64,000 nucleotides of DNA from Nocardia exalbida NBRC 100660. GTDB taxonomy: Bacteria; Actinomycetota; Actinomycetes; Mycobacteriales; Mycobacteriaceae. This document shows positions 8,714-17,029 of the stretch, piece after piece. The stretch lies in assembly GCF_000308575.1 (NCBI RefSeq), contig NZ_BAFZ01000058.1:1-64000 (forward strand), written 5' to 3'. The notes under the pieces are model-generated. The model ran no database searches, was not told where the DNA came from, and worked only from the letters and a program-made list of their open reading frames with translations. Numbering within the stretch: the first letter of the stretch is position 1; each line of letters begins with the position of its first letter. The position numbers and the translations under genes were made by a program.

Positions 8714-9256
8714 TTACGGGAGCCGGTGCTCGTCGACCGAGGTGCTCAGGCCGGTGCCGTTGAGGTCCAGATACAGCAGGCGCTCGGTGACCGACAGGGT
8801 GACGGTGTTGCGCCGTTCGACGGCGGCGACGGCGGCATCGATGAAGTCGCGGTCGAAGCTGTACAGCGGTATGGCTTCGGCGCGATGGATGCGTTTGCCG
8901 GTAAGTTGCGCCAGCACCTTGACCGGATCGCGATGGGTGTAGACGGCGACGCGTTCGGCCAGTTTGCTGCCCCGGTGCAGCCGCTCCGCGTCCGGTGCGC
9001 CGACTTCGATCCACGCGGTGACGCGCCCGGTGAGGTCGCGCACCAGCACCGCGGGCTCGTCGGTCGAGGAGACCCCGCCGTCGCTGAACGCGATGCCCTC
9101 CTCGTACTCGAGGCAGTAGGCCAGCACGCGCGTGAGCATGAACTCCGCGGATTCCGACGGGTGACGCGCCACCCGCAATTCCAACTCCTGATAGACGCCG
9201 CGATCGACGTCGGCCAAGTGGACGGCGAAGTTGTGCAGTGTCGCGCTGAGTGCCAT
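8714..9256 (-). CDS. YaeQ family protein
   Basis: The 180-residue product matches the YaeQ family, which has a PD-(D/E)XK nuclease-like fold and no firmly known function. Recognisable stretches are MALSATLHNFAVHLADVDRG, the ESAEFMLTRVLAYCLEYEEG helix and WIEVGAPDAERLHRGSKLAERVAVY. The gene stands alone between a secreted-protein gene and a divergent SUKH-like gene. Confidence 0.88.
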   Translation of the reverse strand: MALSATLHNFAVHLADVDRGVYQELELRVARHPSESAEFMLTRVLAYCLEYEEGIAFSDGGVSSTDEPAVLVRDLTGRVTAWIEVGAPDAERLHRGSKLAERVAVYTHRDPVKVLAQLTGKRIHRAEAIPLYSFDRDFIDAAVAAVERRNTVTLSVTERLLYLDLNGTGLSTSVDEHRLP

Positions 9257-9393
9257 AGGTGCAGCAGCTTAACCGGAGGTGCGCCGGGTGCCACGCGTTG
9301 CCCGTTGCCGGACCGCAAGGTGGGGCGGAAAACGTCTCGGAGCCCGAAGTCGGCGGCTCGGCGAATGTCGTCGGCGGCTTCTAGGATTCGGCG

Positions 9394-9960
9394 GTGACAG
9401 TTACCCGTGACGACTTGGCCGGTTACGTCGAGCGAGACTTGGACGCCGACCTGGCGCGATGGTTCGCCGACCGGCCACCGGTCACCGTGCCGGAACAGAC
9501 CCGGCCCGTGGCGCTCTTCCTCGAACGGTTGGCGCCCTCGAACGCGGCGGCGCTCGCGGCTTTCGATCGACGGGTGCGATCCGGGCGGATGCCGCAGTTC
9601 CTGGACATCCATTCTTGGTCCTACGGTTTCGACTTCGCCGGAAATGACTGCGGGATCCGGGATTGCGACTACGAGACCGAACTCACCGACGACGACGTGT
9701 ACTCGATCGGCGCGGACGGCGGCGGCAACCTGTACGTGGTGCTCACCAACGGGCAGATCGCGATCTGGTTCCACGAGGAGGAAGTCGTCGAAGGAGAGAC
9801 CCGTTTCGACGACCTCGATGTCTTCCTCTGGTCGGTCGTGCGGTACCACGCGGTGCGCGCGGGGGTACTGGAACCGGCCGCGGTCGAGGCGGATTTCCTG
9901 TCCCTGGGCCAGGACGGCGCGCTCGAGCCGAACCTCGGTTTGCTGCGCTCCATGAAGTAG
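9394..9960 (+). CDS. SUKH/SMI1-KNR4-like protein (tentative)
   Basis: The 188-residue acidic protein starts at a GTG. The segment DDVYSIGADGGGNLYVVLTNGQIAIWFHEEE followed by FDDLDVFLWSVVRYHAVRAG resembles the beta-rich core and C-terminal helix of SUKH-superfamily proteins, many of which are immunity proteins against secreted toxins. No toxin gene lies next to it, so an immunity role is only a possibility. It is convergent with the PAP2-DAGK gene 12 bases away. Confidence 0.6.
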   Translation: MTVTRDDLAGYVERDLDADLARWFADRPPVTVPEQTRPVALFLERLAPSNAAALAAFDRRVRSGRMPQFLDIHSWSYGFDFAGNDCGIRDCDYETELTDDDVYSIGADGGGNLYVVLTNGQIAIWFHEEEVVEGETRFDDLDVFLWSVVRYHAVRAGVLEPAAVEADFLSLGQDGALEPNLGLLRSMK

Positions 9961-9972
9961 CCGCCGACCTGC

Positions 9973-11565
9973 TCAGTCTTCGCCCGCTCGTCGCTGAAAC
10001 GGCCTGCGGGCCCGGAATATGTCGCGCACCCAGGGTGCTCGGCGGTGGTGGGGGCGACTGCGGTCGGCCCAGAGCGGATTGGATTCGTCCCGGCGGTAGG
10101 CCGCGAGCTGACCCGCGATGGCGAAGTGCAGCCGGGTGGCTTTGCCGACCACCTCACCGTCGGTGGCCAGCGCCTCCGGAGTGGGCAGCTGCACGAAGAG
10201 TTCGGGCAACTGGCGCTCGCCGTAGACCTTGCTGTGGCCGATCGCCGACAGCAGCAGTGCCAGCACGGCGCGGGTGCGCGACCACCGCAGATCGGCGCGC
10301 AGCCAGCGCACGTCGAGCAGCCCGGCGTCGAGCCGGCCGCGGAAAGCGGGCACGGCGCCGTGCGGGTGATAGGGACCGTTGCCGACGAACAGGAACCACA
10401 CCCGCTGCCAGCGCCCGTCCAGGCAGATCTCGATCGGCTCGGCCCGGCGCAGGGTGACCACGAGCGCGGCGGCGAACGCAGGCCACTTACCCCAGCGCGG
10501 CTGCCACTTCTCGCGCAGTTGCACCAGATCCGGATAGGCGCCGAGGCTGGCGGTGTTGATCAGATGCCTGGTGCGCGAACCGGTTTCGTCCTCGCATTCG
10601 ACGCTCGCGATGTCGACCGCGACCGCCTCGCCGACGCCGGTGGCGTCGATCACCTCGCGCAGGTCGTAGACGCCGAGATCGCGGGCGAAGTGGTTGAGCG
10701 TGCCGGTGGGGATGACGACCAGGGGCAACTCGTGGCGCAACGCGACCGCGGCCACGGCGGCCACGGTGCCGTCACCACCGGCGACACCGACCGCGAGCAC
10801 CGGTTCACCGTGCTCGGCGATGGCCTGCTCGAGTTGTTCGGCACAGTCCAGATCGGGTCGGGTGCGCAGCACGGTGGCGGCGGGCAGCGCCGCCGCGACG
10901 TCGTCGGTGGGATCGTAGTTCGGATCGCCCGAGATCGGATTCACCATGACCACAAGGCCTTTGCCCTCCACCAGGGTGGGTACCTCGCGGACCGGGCGGG
11001 CTTGCGCCTCGTCGGATTCGCGCACCGGCCACCAGCGCCGTGTGGCCAGTGCGACACCGGAACCGACGGCCGCGCCGACGAGCACATCCGAGCTCCAGTG
11101 CACGCCGGTGTGCACCCGCGAGTACGCGACGGTGGCGGCCAGCGGGGCGACGACCAGTGCGGTCCGCGGACTTTCCAGGGCCACGGCCGTGGCGAACGCT
11201 GCGGCGCAGGCGCTGTGTCCCGAAGGGAACGAGGAGGAGGTGGGGGCGGGAGTGAGTCGCCGGTGCACCGGCAGGAGTTCGGCGGCCGGCCTGCGTCGTG
11301 CGATGAGCGACTTGAGGCCGACGTTGACGACGAGACTGGCCCCGGCGAGGGAGACGACACCGCGCAGCGCGGCTCGCCGAGGTGCGCCCTGGCGGGTGGC
11401 GAGCAGCGTCGCGATGAACAGCCACAGCCCGCTGAAATCGGCGGTGTTGGTGATCCGCAGCAGCCCTCGGTCGACCATCGAAGCAGGCAGTTCGGCGACC
11501 GCGCCGCCGATCGCTCGATCGATTCGTCCGATACCTTGGAACTTCCGGCGCACCCAGCTACTCAC
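9973..11565 (-). CDS. PAP2 phosphatase / diacylglycerol kinase fusion
   Basis: This is a 530-residue two-domain lipid enzyme known in actinobacteria. The N-terminal half is a membrane PAP2 phosphatase with its three motifs: K-x6-RP in KSLIARRRP, PSGH in SFPSGHS, and SR-x5-H-x3-D in SRVHTGVHWSSD. The C-terminal half is a diacylglycerol/sphingosine-kinase catalytic domain with GGDGTVAAVA and PTGTLNHFARDLG. It may remove and add phosphate on lipid head groups at the inner membrane. I chose the GTG at 11565, which starts shortly before the PAP2 helices; the frame is open further to 11766 but that extension has no family character. Confidence 0.88.
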   Translation of the reverse strand: MSSWVRRKFQGIGRIDRAIGGAVAELPASMVDRGLLRITNTADFSGLWLFIATLLATRQGAPRRAALRGVVSLAGASLVVNVGLKSLIARRRPAAELLPVHRRLTPAPTSSSFPSGHSACAAAFATAVALESPRTALVVAPLAATVAYSRVHTGVHWSSDVLVGAAVGSGVALATRRWWPVRESDEAQARPVREVPTLVEGKGLVVMVNPISGDPNYDPTDDVAAALPAATVLRTRPDLDCAEQLEQAIAEHGEPVLAVGVAGGDGTVAAVAAVALRHELPLVVIPTGTLNHFARDLGVYDLREVIDATGVGEAVAVDIASVECEDETGSRTRHLINTASLGAYPDLVQLREKWQPRWGKWPAFAAALVVTLRRAEPIEICLDGRWQRVWFLFVGNGPYHPHGAVPAFRGRLDAGLLDVRWLRADLRWSRTRAVLALLLSAIGHSKVYGERQLPELFVQLPTPEALATDGEVVGKATRLHFAIAGQLAAYRRDESNPLWADRSRPHHRRAPWVRDIFRARRPFQRRAGED

Positions 11566-11752
11566 CCGGTCGACACTACCGATCACCGCGCAGACCTCAC
11601 CGAACGCGGTGCCGCGCAGCATTCGTCGGCAAGTGGCCTCCGGGACCGGGCAGAAATGGTGATCATGCCGAATACATGCCCGGAAAATCGCGGATGTAAC
11701 GGTGTGCGTGCGATACCGACTTCCAGTCGTCGGGAATTCGAAAGGGAGGCGA

Positions 11753-12367
11753 ATGAAGACGATCATCGGTGCGGTGGTGACGGCGATGGCGATGAGCGTG
11801 GCTGTCGCGGGTTGTCAGGGTGAATCGGGTGCGCCGGCGACCGGAACGAGCGAACCCGGCCGGTCCACTGTCGAGGCCACCCCGACGACGCCCACGCGCG
11901 GCGGTGCCACCACTACCGAGGCCGCACCCGCGAAACTTCCTGCTACCAGCGGAAATGGGAGATGCGTCGATCCCGGGTCGAGCGTGGTCGCCCGCGCGAT
12001 GACTTCGCTCGGGCCCGCGCCGGGCGGCACGCCGTACGTCGTCGACAGTGCCACCGACGCGTCCGCGGGAGCTTGCCCCGAACTGCTGTGGGTGCTGGCC
12101 GCGACACCCGGCGGAACGGCGAGTTCCCCTTGGCACGTGCTGTTCTTCGACCACGACGGCTATCTCGGCACCGCGACGGCGAAAGCGACGTCCTACACGA
12201 CGGTGGTCGGTTCGGGCGACCGCGATGTGCGCGTGCAGTACCGGTGGCTGGAGGGTCGCGACGCCAACTGCTGTCCCTCCGGTGGTCCGGTCGTGATCAC
12301 CTTCACTCTCGCCGGCGACGACCGCACAGTGACACCCAGTCCGGCGATCCCGGATCAGGTCGGGTGA
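11753..12367 (+). CDS. LppP/LprE-family lipoprotein
   Basis: The 204-residue protein has a short signal with lipobox AVAGC (cysteine at about residue 21) and a T/P-rich linker to about residue 65. A C-terminal domain of the mycobacterial LppP/LprE lipoprotein family follows, with CPELLWVLAATPGGTASSP, HVLFFDHDGYLGTAT, VQYRWLEGRDANCCPSGGP. The ATG at 11753 follows AAAGGGAGG. It is an exported, membrane-anchored cell-envelope protein of unknown biochemical role. Confidence 0.88.
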   Translation: MKTIIGAVVTAMAMSVAVAGCQGESGAPATGTSEPGRSTVEATPTTPTRGGATTTEAAPAKLPATSGNGRCVDPGSSVVARAMTSLGPAPGGTPYVVDSATDASAGACPELLWVLAATPGGTASSPWHVLFFDHDGYLGTATAKATSYTTVVGSGDRDVRVQYRWLEGRDANCCPSGGPVVITFTLAGDDRTVTPSPAIPDQVG

Positions 12368-12436
12368 TCCCGGCCGCTGTCCGGTCGAGAAAGGCCGTGT
12401 GCGCGGCTACTCTCGGGACGCCGGCGGGGCTTTCTG

Positions 12437-12994
12437 TTGCCGTTGATCGTCGGGATCCTTGTCGTCCTGGGATTCGCCGCGTCCCTGGCCATTCAGGCTC
12501 GGCTCGAACCAGCCCATCCACCCGCCGCCGCCCCGGCCGACCTCTGCGCGGCGATCGGACCCGCTCTGTTCGAGCGATTGGTGCCCGACGGCGTTCCCTC
12601 TCCCGGGGGCAGCTACTCCTCCGGACCGGACGCCGCATGCTCTTACCGGACCGCGGATAGCCGTCATTCCGGCTCCGACGCCTACGGCCTCCTGGACGTG
12701 CGCGTGCTGCGCTACGGCCAGGTCGGGTGGGACTCCGGCGCCGAGCGAGCCGGGGCCGCTCTGGCCACCTCCTGTCGAGGCACCGCGGCGGCCGGGCAGT
12801 TGCACAGCGAGGGTGCCCTCGGGGACGAGGCGTGCAGCGCCTACAGCGCCGAGGGCGAGGGTGGTACGGCCTACGGTTCGGCTGTGGTCCGCCGCGGCGA
12901 CCGTATCGGCCGTCCGGCCTATCGCATAGCGGTGGGAATGAGGTGGCGGCGGGCGAAGAGGCGGGCGTCTTCGTCGGTCTCGAGGGAGAAGTAG
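12437..12994 (+). CDS. Membrane-anchored protein of unknown function with abnormal 3' end
   Basis: The frame starts at a TTG (GGCGGGG upstream, weak) and encodes one N-terminal membrane helix (about residues 1-20) followed by an extracytoplasmic domain with four cysteines (DLCAA, AACSY, TSCRG, EACSA) that ends naturally around SAVVRRGD. After about base 12915 the reading becomes R/K/S-rich and uses rare codons (ATA and repeated AGG), because it runs antisense through the end of the tetR gene; the overlap is 76 bases. I take the gene to be truncated at its 3' end. The start is uncertain, since the frame upstream stays open. Confidence 0.5.
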   Translation: MPLIVGILVVLGFAASLAIQARLEPAHPPAAAPADLCAAIGPALFERLVPDGVPSPGGSYSSGPDAACSYRTADSRHSGSDAYGLLDVRVLRYGQVGWDSGAERAGAALATSCRGTAAAGQLHSEGALGDEACSAYSAEGEGGTAYGSAVVRRGDRIGRPAYRIAVGMRWRRAKRRASSSVSREK

Positions 12995-13539
12995 CTGTCC
13001 GGGATGAGCAGGAGGGTGAGGGACAGGCGCGCGGCGATCTCGGCCGACGCGTCGGGATCGATGTCGCCGAGGTCGTCGGCTCGGCGGAGCTGTTCGGCGA
13101 AGAACGCGCGCGCCGCGGCGAGAAGTGTTGCGCCGTAGGTGATGACGAAGGGCTGGCCGCCTTCGTCGGCGAGCAGGATGCGGTTGGTGAGTGGGTCGGT
13201 GCGCAGCGTGCGCAGGGCGATGGCGAAACCTTCGGCGGCGCGGTCGCGCACGTCGGTGTGGTCGGCGACAGCAGTGGTGATCCCGGACAGCACGCGCCGC
13301 AGCCACACTGTCAGCGCCATGGTGACGAGCAGATCCTTGCTGGGAAAGGCCCGGTAGACGGTGGCGCGATGCAGACCGGCGCGGCGGGCGATGTGCTCCA
13401 TGCGGACGCGATCGATGCCGTGGTCGCGGAATTCCGCCAGGGCCGCGTCGATGATCCGGATGGCCTGCGGGTCGCCTTCGATGCCTGCGGCGAGCTGGTC
13501 GGCATCGAAGGCGGTGGTCGTCTGCCGGGCACTGCGCAT
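12919..13539 (-). CDS. TetR-family transcriptional regulator
   Basis: The 206-residue protein has a TetR helix-turn-helix at about residues 30-70 (IIDAALAEFRDHGIDRVRMEHIARRAGLHRATVYRAFPSK region) and a variable ligand-binding C-terminus. It lies four bases downstream of the MpaB-like gene on the same strand, so the two form an operon and the regulator probably controls it from repeats upstream of 14416. The ligand is unknown. Confidence 0.9.
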   Translation of the reverse strand: MRSARQTTTAFDADQLAAGIEGDPQAIRIIDAALAEFRDHGIDRVRMEHIARRAGLHRATVYRAFPSKDLLVTMALTVWLRRVLSGITTAVADHTDVRDRAAEGFAIALRTLRTDPLTNRILLADEGGQPFVITYGATLLAAARAFFAEQLRRADDLGDIDPDASAEIAARLSLTLLLIPDSYFSLETDEDARLFARRHLIPTAMR

Positions 13540-13543
13540 GGCC

Positions 13544-14416
13544 CTAATACTGCCCGAGAGCGCGGGCGTGCCGCATGCCCGCGCGCGCCCTCGGGTGGTA
13601 GCGCACCGGCTCGGGGATGAGCCGCCAAGCGTTGCGGATCAAGCCTGCGGCGGCGCGGAAATGCGCCTGGTCGGTTTTGCTGTAGCGCAGGCCGAGCTTT
13701 TCCCGGGCGGGTTCGGGTAGCAGCGCGGCGGTGAGCACCCGGTATTCGGACATGATCACCGGCCGGAGTACCCGTTCGACCGGTTGCGGCAGATACGGCA
13801 GTCGCATGTCGCTGGTGAATCGCAGCCGCTCGGTCAGCCGGCGTGCCGACTCCGTGGCTTCCAGTACGTCGCGGCAGACGTCGTCGAAGTACTTCTGGAA
13901 AGCGGCGTAGTCGGCGGGCATCGGCCGGTCGCTCACGCCGTATCGCCGAAACCAGGTCTTGCTCTCCTGGTACAGCTGCTCGCGTTCGGCCGTGGTCAGG
14001 CCGTCGCCGAACACGTCGGCGACGTCGATGGTCGCTTGCACCATCGTGGCGTGTGTCCAGTAGTAGGTCTCGGGATCGAGTGCGTGATAGCGCTTTCCGT
14101 GCGCGTCGGTGCCCCGGATGGCGCGGTGATAGTCGCGGACCCGGGTTCCGGTGCCGCGTTCGACCGGGTCGTAGACGGTGCCGATGATCTCCGGAATCGA
14201 GCGCAGGACCCGATCCCACGGGTCGCCGAAGAAGTCGGAGTGCCCGGTGACGCCCGCGCCGACCGCGGGGTGCATCAGCTCCAGCATGCCGTACGGGGCG
14301 GCGACCAGAAACAGCCGCAGGTCACCCAAGTAACGCCACAGCAGTGTGCCGGGTCCGAGCCGCGGGTCCTCTCCCGTGCTCTCGTCGTGGGCGGTCTCCA
14401 GGTGCGCGGTCATCAT
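13544..14416 (-). CDS. Oxygenase MpaB / DUF2236 family protein
   Basis: The 290-residue protein belongs to the MpaB (DUF2236, latex-clearing-protein-related) family of putative haem b oxygenases. Characteristic parts are GPGTLLWRYLGDLRLFL, MHPAVGAGVTGHSDFFGDPWDRVLRS, and DPETYYWTHATMVQATID, whose histidine is a haem-ligand candidate. I chose the ATG at 14416 (GAGAGGGG upstream); a second ATG follows directly. It is the first gene of an operon with tetR. The substrate is unknown. Confidence 0.85.
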   Translation of the reverse strand: MMTAHLETAHDESTGEDPRLGPGTLLWRYLGDLRLFLVAAPYGMLELMHPAVGAGVTGHSDFFGDPWDRVLRSIPEIIGTVYDPVERGTGTRVRDYHRAIRGTDAHGKRYHALDPETYYWTHATMVQATIDVADVFGDGLTTAEREQLYQESKTWFRRYGVSDRPMPADYAAFQKYFDDVCRDVLEATESARRLTERLRFTSDMRLPYLPQPVERVLRPVIMSEYRVLTAALLPEPAREKLGLRYSKTDQAHFRAAAGLIRNAWRLIPEPVRYHPRARAGMRHARALGQY

Positions 14417-14432
14417 CGACCCCTCTCGTGTG

Positions 14433-14468
14433 TGCGACGAAATTACTGTAAATGTCGCATACGTCGCA
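14433..14468. promoter_or_regulatory. Repeated GTCGCA hexamers upstream of mpaB-like operon
   Basis: TGCGAC at 14433-14438 faces GTCGCA at 14454-14459 as an inverted repeat, and a third copy GTCGCA lies at 14463-14468. The cluster starts 17 bases upstream of the MpaB-like ATG and is AT-rich between the arms. A role as operator for the TetR protein of that operon is inferred. Confidence 0.4.
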
Positions 14469-14503
14469 TTCAAGCGTCCGCCGGTGCACATCTCGGACAA
14501 TAT

Positions 14504-14563
14504 GCAACCAATGGTTGCGTGACAGGCGAAGTCGGGTTAGCGTGATGTGCAACCAAATGTTGC
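14504..14563. promoter_or_regulatory. Tandem GCAACC..GTTGC operators (ArsR type)
   Basis: GCAACCAATGGTTGC at 14504-14518 is a palindrome with 7-base arms, and GCAACCAAATGTTGC at 14549-14563 is a related site with 5-base arms. They are centred 45 bases apart and end 22 bases before the SRPBCC start. Their position at the head of an SRPBCC-ArsR operon suggests autorepression by the ArsR protein; binding is inferred. Confidence 0.65.
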
Positions 14564-14585
14564 GCATGGCGAAAGGGTGGCAAGT

Positions 14586-15038
14586 ATGGAGTACGGCAGC
14601 ATCGAACGGGAGATCTACGTCGACGCCTCGCCCGAGGTGGTCTTCGAGGTGGTCAGCAGGCCGGAGCACATCTCGCAGTGGTGGACCGACGATGCCGAAT
14701 TCGAGGTGGCCTCCGGCGCGGTCGGTGAACTCGTCTGGGGTGACCGGGCGCAGGTCGCTCCGATCACCGTGGTGAACGCCGATCCGCCTCGGGTGTTCTC
14801 GTTCCGCTGGTGCTACCCCGACCGCGAGGTCGACGACTCCGCCGGGTCACTGCTGGTCACCTTCGAGCTCGCTCCCTCGGGCGCGGGTACCACGATCCGG
14901 CTCATCGAGACCGGATTCCGGGAGATGGGCTGGGAGGCCGCGAAGTCGGCGGAGCAGTACCGCGAGCACACCGTGGGCTGGGACACCTATATTCCGCGGC
15001 TGGGGGAGTACATCGCCCGACTGATGGCCACCCGGTGA
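14586..15038 (+). CDS. SRPBCC (AHSA1-like) domain protein
   Basis: The 150-residue protein is a START/SRPBCC-fold member (IEREIYVDASPEVVFEVVSRPEHISQWWTDDAEF; C-terminal helix GWDTYIPRLGEYIARL), a fold that binds small hydrophobic ligands. The ATG at 14586 has AAAGGG upstream; a GTG at 14547 falls inside the operator and is rejected. Its stop overlaps the ArsR start (GTGA). This SRPBCC-ArsR pairing is common in actinobacteria, where both are controlled by the repressor. Confidence 0.9.
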   Translation: MEYGSIEREIYVDASPEVVFEVVSRPEHISQWWTDDAEFEVASGAVGELVWGDRAQVAPITVVNADPPRVFSFRWCYPDREVDDSAGSLLVTFELAPSGAGTTIRLIETGFREMGWEAAKSAEQYREHTVGWDTYIPRLGEYIARLMATR

Positions 15039-15376
15039 CCGCCGCCGTCGACGACGACCTGTGGTCCGCGGTCGGAGATCCGACCCGTCGGCGGATGCTC
15101 GACCTGCTGCTCGCGGAGGGCGGCGGCACCGCAACCAGTCTCAGTGAGCAACTGCCCGTCACGCGGCAGGCGGTCGCGAAACATCTCGGCGTGCTCGACC
15201 GCGTCGGCTTGGTGCACGCCACATCCGCCGGGCGGGAGCGGCGGTACCGGGTGGACGAGGCGCAGCTCGCCCGCGCGGTCGCGCAGTTGTCCTCGGTGGG
15301 GGCGGCGTGGGACGCCAGGCTGCGTCGTATCAAGCGGATCGCCGAGGCGATTCAGCGCAGTCAAGACCAGCAGTGA
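15035..15376 (+). CDS. ArsR-family transcriptional repressor
   Basis: The 113-residue protein is a small winged-helix regulator (DPTRRRMLDLLLAEGGGTATSLSEQLPVTRQAVAKHLGVLDRVGLV, wing ATSAGRERRYRVD). No metal-binding cysteines are seen, so it belongs with the non-metal ArsR group linked to SRPBCC genes. GTG start at 15035, overlapping the previous stop by four bases. It likely binds the two GCAACC palindromes at 14504-14563. Confidence 0.92.
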   Translation: MTAAVDDDLWSAVGDPTRRRMLDLLLAEGGGTATSLSEQLPVTRQAVAKHLGVLDRVGLVHATSAGRERRYRVDEAQLARAVAQLSSVGAAWDARLRRIKRIAEAIQRSQDQQ

Positions 15377-15422
15377 GTTCGTGGAAGTCAACGACAATCG
15401 ACATCGGAAAGAAGTGGACGAA

Positions 15423-15866
15423 ATGGTGGACATCCTGCACAGGGTAGGAATCAAATCCTCGGTGGCCGACGTTTACGCGGCCTTGACCACCACCGAAGGG
15501 TTGGCAGGCTGGTGGACGACCGACACCAGAGGCAAAGGCAGTGACGTCGGTGGTGTGCTCGAATTTCGCTTCGGCGCAGGGGGATTCGACATGAGGGTCA
15601 CCGAACTCGATCCGGGCAGGCGCGTGCGGTGGGAAGTGATCGATGGACCCGAGGACTGGGTCGGCACGCAGTTGCACTGGGATCTCGCTCAGGCCGAGGA
15701 CTACGCCATCGTTCTGTTCAAGCATCAGGGCTGGAAGGAACCGGTGGAATCCATGCACCACTGCAGCACCAAGTGGGCGGTCTTTCTGCTGAGTCTGAAG
15801 TCGCTGATCGAAACCGGGAAAGGCGCGCCGGAGCCCTACGACGTCAAGATCGACAACTGGAACTGA
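15423..15866 (+). CDS. SRPBCC domain protein
   Basis: The 147-residue protein is a second SRPBCC/AHSA1-like member (VGIKSSVADVYAALTTTEGLAGWWTTDT; LDPGRRVRWEVIDGPEDWVGTQLHWDL; C-terminal TKWAVFLLSLKSLIETGKG). The ATG at 15423 lies 46 bases after arsR, with GGAAAGAAG upstream, so it is the third gene of the operon. The small ligand is unknown. Confidence 0.88.
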   Translation: MVDILHRVGIKSSVADVYAALTTTEGLAGWWTTDTRGKGSDVGGVLEFRFGAGGFDMRVTELDPGRRVRWEVIDGPEDWVGTQLHWDLAQAEDYAIVLFKHQGWKEPVESMHHCSTKWAVFLLSLKSLIETGKGAPEPYDVKIDNWN

Positions 15867-16016
15867 CGTTTCCGGGGGAACCCGAGCTTCTCGCGCGGCG
15901 CGGGAATCGCGACAACGCCTTTACCGGCGCACTTCAATCGGTGACGGCGTCCTCGCCCTGACCGCGCGCACGCTCGGCCTCGGCTCAGTGGCGTGGTCGC
16001 CGTCGCAGTACTACGG

Positions 16017-16934
16017 CTACTGGAAGTAGTGGCCTTTGTCGAGGTCGTCGATGAGCCCGGGCTGGGTCGGCTGCCACCCGAGCCGCTGCCGGGTCAGCGC
16101 GCTCGAGGTGGGGCGGTCCATAGCGTAGAAAGCGGCCAACCAGCCGAAGTGCGCGCCCGCATCCCGGGGTGAGACCGAGGCGACCGGCACGCCGAGGTTG
16201 CGCCCGATCGCCGCGGCGATGTCTCGCGTCGCGACGCCCTCGTCGGCCACGGCGTGCAGGATCGATCTCGCCGGGGCGTGTTCCAGTGCCAGCCGCGCCA
16301 GTCTGGCCGCGTCGAGCCGGTGTACCGCGGGCCACCGATTGGACCCATCGCCGATGTACCCTGCCACGCCCGTTTCGCGGGCGATGGTGACCAGCCCCGC
16401 CATGAACCCGTTGTCGCCTTCGCCGTACACCGTCGGGGCGAATCGCATTACGCTGGAACGGATCCCGCGGTCGGCCAGCGCGAGCGTCGATTCCGCGGTG
16501 GCGAGCCGGAGCATCGGGCCCTCGGGTGTCGTCCCCGGCTCCGGGCCGAATCCGTCCTCCTCGGTCAGTACAGGGCCGGCGGCCTGCCCGATGACGCCGG
16601 AGGCGATGGCGAACGGTCGATCCGAACCGTCGAGCGCCGCGGCGATCGTCTCCACCGCACGGCGATCCGCTGCGGCCGCGCCCGCGAAGTCTCCGGAGAA
16701 CGCGATGTCGTGTTTGAAGGCCAGATGGATCACGCCGTCGGAACCGGCCGCGGCGTTGCGCAGCACCTCGAGGTCATCGAGCGAGCCACGCCGCACCTGC
16801 GCTCCGGCGGCGGCGAGCGCGGCGGCCGAGGTGTCGGAGCGAGCGAGCCCGAGGACCTGGTGACCTGCGGTGATCAGTTCGGGAACCACGGCAGAGCCGA
16901 TCCACCCGGAGGCTCCGGTGACAAAAACGCGCAT
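16017..16934 (-). CDS. NAD(P)-dependent epimerase/reductase-like SDR
   Basis: The 305-residue protein is an extended or atypical short-chain dehydrogenase. Its N-terminus VFVTGASGWIGSAVVPELITAGHQVLGLARS is a Rossmann fold with the G-x-x-G-x-x-G motif. FAIASGVIGQ and TVYGEGDNGFMAGL continue the family pattern, although the usual catalytic Y-x-x-x-K is not obvious. It is divergent from a tetR gene across a palindromic operator, so it is probably the target of that regulator. The substrate is unknown. Confidence 0.88.
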   Translation of the reverse strand: MRVFVTGASGWIGSAVVPELITAGHQVLGLARSDTSAAALAAAGAQVRRGSLDDLEVLRNAAAGSDGVIHLAFKHDIAFSGDFAGAAAADRRAVETIAAALDGSDRPFAIASGVIGQAAGPVLTEEDGFGPEPGTTPEGPMLRLATAESTLALADRGIRSSVMRFAPTVYGEGDNGFMAGLVTIARETGVAGYIGDGSNRWPAVHRLDAARLARLALEHAPARSILHAVADEGVATRDIAAAIGRNLGVPVASVSPRDAGAHFGWLAAFYAMDRPTSSALTRQRLGWQPTQPGLIDDLDKGHYFQ

Positions 16935-16964
16935 GAGAAGTCCTTTGTGCGGATGCCGACCGAC

Positions 16965-17015
16965 TGATGTCAGTCACTGACATCAGCGTAGCAACGATGT
17001 CAGCAACTGTCATGA
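16965..17015. promoter_or_regulatory. TetR operators between SDR and tetR
   Basis: TGATGTCAGT (16965-16974) and ACTGACATCA (16976-16985) are a perfect inverted repeat around one base. A degenerate second copy with the same GATGTCAG half lies at 16995-17015. They fill the 95-base divergent intergenic region 30 bases apart, as expected for a TetR protein that represses itself and the SDR gene. Confidence 0.75.
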
Positions 17016-17029
17016 CCTAGAATTCGGAC

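Noticed and set aside
9394..9960. SUKH-like protein as part of a toxin-immunity pair
   Set aside because: No toxin or secretion gene is adjacent; only the fold resemblance is kept.
15940..16029. Plus-strand fragment reading ...LGSVAWSPSQYYGYWK then stop
   Set aside because: It resembles a protein C-terminus in codon use, but it is under 30 codons, lacks an upstream gene and overlaps the SDR 3' end. It could be chance antisense reading.
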